A DNA stretch of 6,963 bases, from positions 1 through 6,963 of the forward strand of contig CACZQT010000422.1 in the NCBI GenBank assembly GCA_902783295.1, given 5' to 3'. Made by a program: the position numbers and the translations under genes. Source of the stretch: an uncultured Lachnospiraceae bacterium (GTDB lineage: Bacteria; Bacillota; Clostridia; Lachnospirales; Lachnospiraceae). The notes beneath the pieces are model-generated. The model did not search any database, had not been told where the DNA came from, and saw only the letters and a list, made by a program, of their open reading frames with translations. This document shows, piece by piece, positions 5,646-6,963 of this stretch (its first letter is position 1; every line of letters begins with the position of its first letter).

Positions 5646-5676
5646 ATGCTTAACGAATTCCAGGAGGAAAAGAAAG

Positions 5677-6048
5677 ATGAGTACTTACAAAATCACCGTG
5701 AATGGTGTTGCTTATGATGTTACCGTGGAAAGCGTCGGCGCTCCCGCAGCAGCTCCCGCTCCCGCCCCTGCTCCTGCAGCAGCTCCGGCCCCTGCAGCAG
5801 CTCCCGCTCCCGCCCCTGCTCCCGCTTCTTCGGGCAGCGTCCGCGTAGAAGCTCAGGTTGCCGGAAAAATCTGGAAGATCGTGGCAACCGCCGGACAGGC
5901 TCTGAAGACCGGCGATTCCATCGTAATTCTGGAATCCATGAAGATGGAAATCCCTGTTGTAGCCCCTCAGGACGGAACTCTTGCTTCTCTCAGCGTGTCC
6001 GAGGGAACTCCGGTTGAGGTAGGCGATCTGATCGCTACCATGAACTAA
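5677..6048 (+). CDS. Biotin carrier subunit of sodium-pump decarboxylase (gamma-type, biotinyl domain)
   Basis: A 123-residue carrier protein. Its N-terminus (YKITVNGVAYDVTVE, 4-18) is the short domain seen in decarboxylase biotin carriers. Residues 22-50 form a flexible linker made almost only of Ala and Pro. Residues 54-123 are a biotinyl domain with ESMKMEIP (86-93); Lys89, 34 residues from the end, is the expected biotin site. The carrier takes CO2 from the carboxyltransferase and swings it to the membrane beta subunit. The start at 5677 is set by AGGAGG (5662-5667), 9 bases upstream; a frame extension from GTG 5614 has no such support. The ESMKMEIP form, with GKIWKI upstream, resembles stand-alone acetyl/propionyl-CoA carboxylase carriers such as YngHB more than the usual EAMKM of decarboxylase carriers. 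It sits 148 bases after the small subunit and 91 before the beta subunit. Confidence 0.9.
   Translation: MSTYKITVNGVAYDVTVESVGAPAAAPAPAPAPAAAPAPAAAPAPAPAPASSGSVRVEAQVAGKIWKIVATAGQALKTGDSIVILESMKMEIPVVAPQDGTLASLSVSEGTPVEVGDLIATMN
5746..5822 (+). repeat. 29-base direct repeat encoding the Ala/Pro linker
   Basis: Bases 5746-5774 are repeated exactly at 5794-5822, 48 bases apart, with a related GCAGCAGCTCC copy between them (5776-5786). The units stay in frame and encode Ala/Pro runs of the carrier linker. Such repeats change in number easily, so linker length may vary between strains. Confidence 0.85.
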
Positions 6049-6072
6049 AGTATCCCCAAAGAAGGAGAACCA

Positions 6073-6094
6073 GGTTTGGAACTGACTTCCAACC
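6073..6094 (+). ncRNA. Small stem-loop between biotin carrier and beta subunit genes
   Basis: TTGGAA (6076-6081) pairs with TTCCAA (6087-6092) around CTGAC, and GG (6073-6074) can pair with CC (6093-6094) with one bulged T. It follows a GAAGGAG sequence (6061-6067) that has no ordinary start codon after it. The structure is short and its role is unclear. Confidence 0.3.
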
Positions 6095-6139
6095 ATTTCG
6101 GTTTTGACACACGCAAGATGTGCGAGGAAAGAGGAAATC

Positions 6140-6963
6140 ATGGGAACAATTGTAAATACGTTTGTTAATCTGGCGCAGCAGACGGCATTTGCGACGCTGA
6201 AGCCGGGCAACTATGTGATGATCATTGTTGCCTGCGTGTTCCTGTTCCTGGCTATCGCCAAGGGCTTTGAACCGCTGCTTCTGGTGCCGATCGCATTCGG
6301 TATGCTGCTGGTGAATATTTATCCGCCGATCATGCAGGAAGGCGGTCTTCTGCATTACTTCTATCTGCTGGACGAATGGGCCATCCTGCCGTCCCTGATC
6401 TTCATGGGTGTAGGCGCAATGACAGACTTCGGTCCGCTGATCGCGAATCCGGTCAGCTTCCTGCTGGGCGCCGCCGCACAGCTGGGTATTTATGTAGCTT
6501 ATTTCCTGGCCATGGCGCTGGGCTTTAACGGCAAAGCGGCTGCAGCCATTTCCATCATCGGCGGTGCTGACGGCCCTACCTCCATTTTCCTGGCGTCCAA
6601 GCTGGGACAGGGAGAACTGATGGGCCCCATCGCGGTAGCAGCCTATTCTTACATGTCGCTGGTTCCACTGATCCAGCCCCCGATCATGAAGGCCTTTACC
6701 ACGGACGAAGAAAAGCGGATCAAGATGCCGCAGCTTCGCCCTGTATCCAGACTGGAAAGGATTCTTTTCCCGATCGTTATCACCATCGTGGTCTGCATGA
6801 TTCTGCCGTCCACCGCTCCCCTGGTTGGTATGTTGATGCTCGGCAACCTGTTCCGTGAGTGCGGCGTGACCCGTCAGCTGCAGGATACAGCTTCCAATGC
6901 CCTGATGTATATCGTAGTTATCATCCTGGGCTCCTCTGTAGGTGCTACTACTTCGGCGGAAGC
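6140..6963 (+). CDS. Sodium-pump decarboxylase beta subunit (OadB/MmdB/GcdB family), 3' end cut by window
   Basis: The first 274 residues of a membrane protein that is usually about 370 long. It decarboxylates the carboxybiotin on the carrier and uses the energy to push Na+ out of the cell. Hydrophobic helices begin at about residue 27 (VMIIVACVFLFLAIAKGFEP), and LPSLIFMGVGAMTDFGPLIA is a family block. GGADGPTSIF holds Asp144, which matches the Na+-site Asp203 of Klebsiella OadB, and AAYSYMSLVPLIQPPIMKA has tyrosines 169 and 171 near the functional tyrosine of that family. The part cut off contains the second conserved Asn/Gly/Ser region. The start is preceded by GAGG (6131-6134) and matches the N-terminus of relatives. 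It is the third gene of the operon. Which acyl-CoA or oxoacid drives the pump cannot be told from this subunit. Confidence 0.93.
   Translation, partial: MGTIVNTFVNLAQQTAFATLKPGNYVMIIVACVFLFLAIAKGFEPLLLVPIAFGMLLVNIYPPIMQEGGLLHYFYLLDEWAILPSLIFMGVGAMTDFGPLIANPVSFLLGAAAQLGIYVAYFLAMALGFNGKAAAAISIIGGADGPTSIFLASKLGQGELMGPIAVAAYSYMSLVPLIQPPIMKAFTTDEEKRIKMPQLRPVSRLERILFPIVITIVVCMILPSTAPLVGMLMLGNLFRECGVTRQLQDTASNALMYIVVIILGSSVGATTSAE

Noticed and set aside
5614..5676. GTG 5614 as start of the biotin carrier
   Set aside because: The 21 extra residues do not look like the family, run through a stem-loop, and ATG 5677 has a strong AGGAGG at good distance.
6104..6132. TTGACA at 6104-6109 as an internal promoter for the beta subunit
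   Set aside because: No -10-like hexamer occurs 16-18 bases downstream; the sequence there is purine-rich ribosome binding site.

Overview
The window looks like a chromosomal segment of an anaerobic, amino-acid- or dicarboxylate-fermenting Firmicute, most likely a Negativicute such as Acidaminococcus, Phascolarctobacterium or a relative. This rests on two things. The gene order scpA-scpB is preceded by a Nudix (ADP-ribose pyrophosphatase-like) gene end. The right side holds genes for a biotin-dependent, sodium-pumping decarboxylase, a hallmark of that group. No taxonomic marker gene is present, so the assignment is an inference.

Left half (1-3314, all + strand): the last 30 codons of a Nudix hydrolase, then a promoter and a tightly packed housekeeping cluster. 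The cluster is a cytosolic metallophosphoesterase, scpA and scpB (the two non-SMC condensin subunits, overlapping by ATGA), and proC (pyrroline-5-carboxylate reductase), which follows after 47 bases with its own strong ribosome binding site. A strong stem-loop with T-tracts on both sides (3359-3394) separates proC from the convergent regulator gene and probably ends transcription in both directions.

Middle (3430-4884): a TetR-family repressor gene (- strand) and an XRE-cupin regulator gene (+ strand) diverge from a 243-base intergenic region. That region holds a good TetR-side promoter with a dyad inside it, a candidate XRE-side promoter, and a hairpin in the XRE leader.

Right half (4885-6963, + strand): a regulatory region with repeated CGGGAA half-sites and a palindrome over a candidate promoter. 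It leads into a decarboxylase operon: the delta/gamma-type small membrane subunit (one membrane helix plus Ala/Pro linker), the biotin carrier (Ala/Pro linker plus biotinyl domain), and the beta subunit, the Na+-pumping membrane decarboxylase, cut by the window end. The carboxyltransferase alpha subunit is not in the window. The layout recalls the separate gcdD-gcdC-gcdB operon of glutaconyl-CoA decarboxylase in Acidaminococcus fermentans, but glutaconyl-CoA, methylmalonyl-CoA, oxaloacetate and malonate systems cannot be told apart from these subunits alone.

No wholly new system is evident. The points most worth a second look are the palindrome/half-site array in front of the decarboxylase operon, a Thr-to-Ala change in the proline-forming loop of ProC, the unusual ESMKMEIP biotinyl motif in the carrier, folded intercistronic regions, an orphan ribosome binding site with a small TTG-started frame before the beta gene, and an inverted repeat shared by two unlinked leaders.
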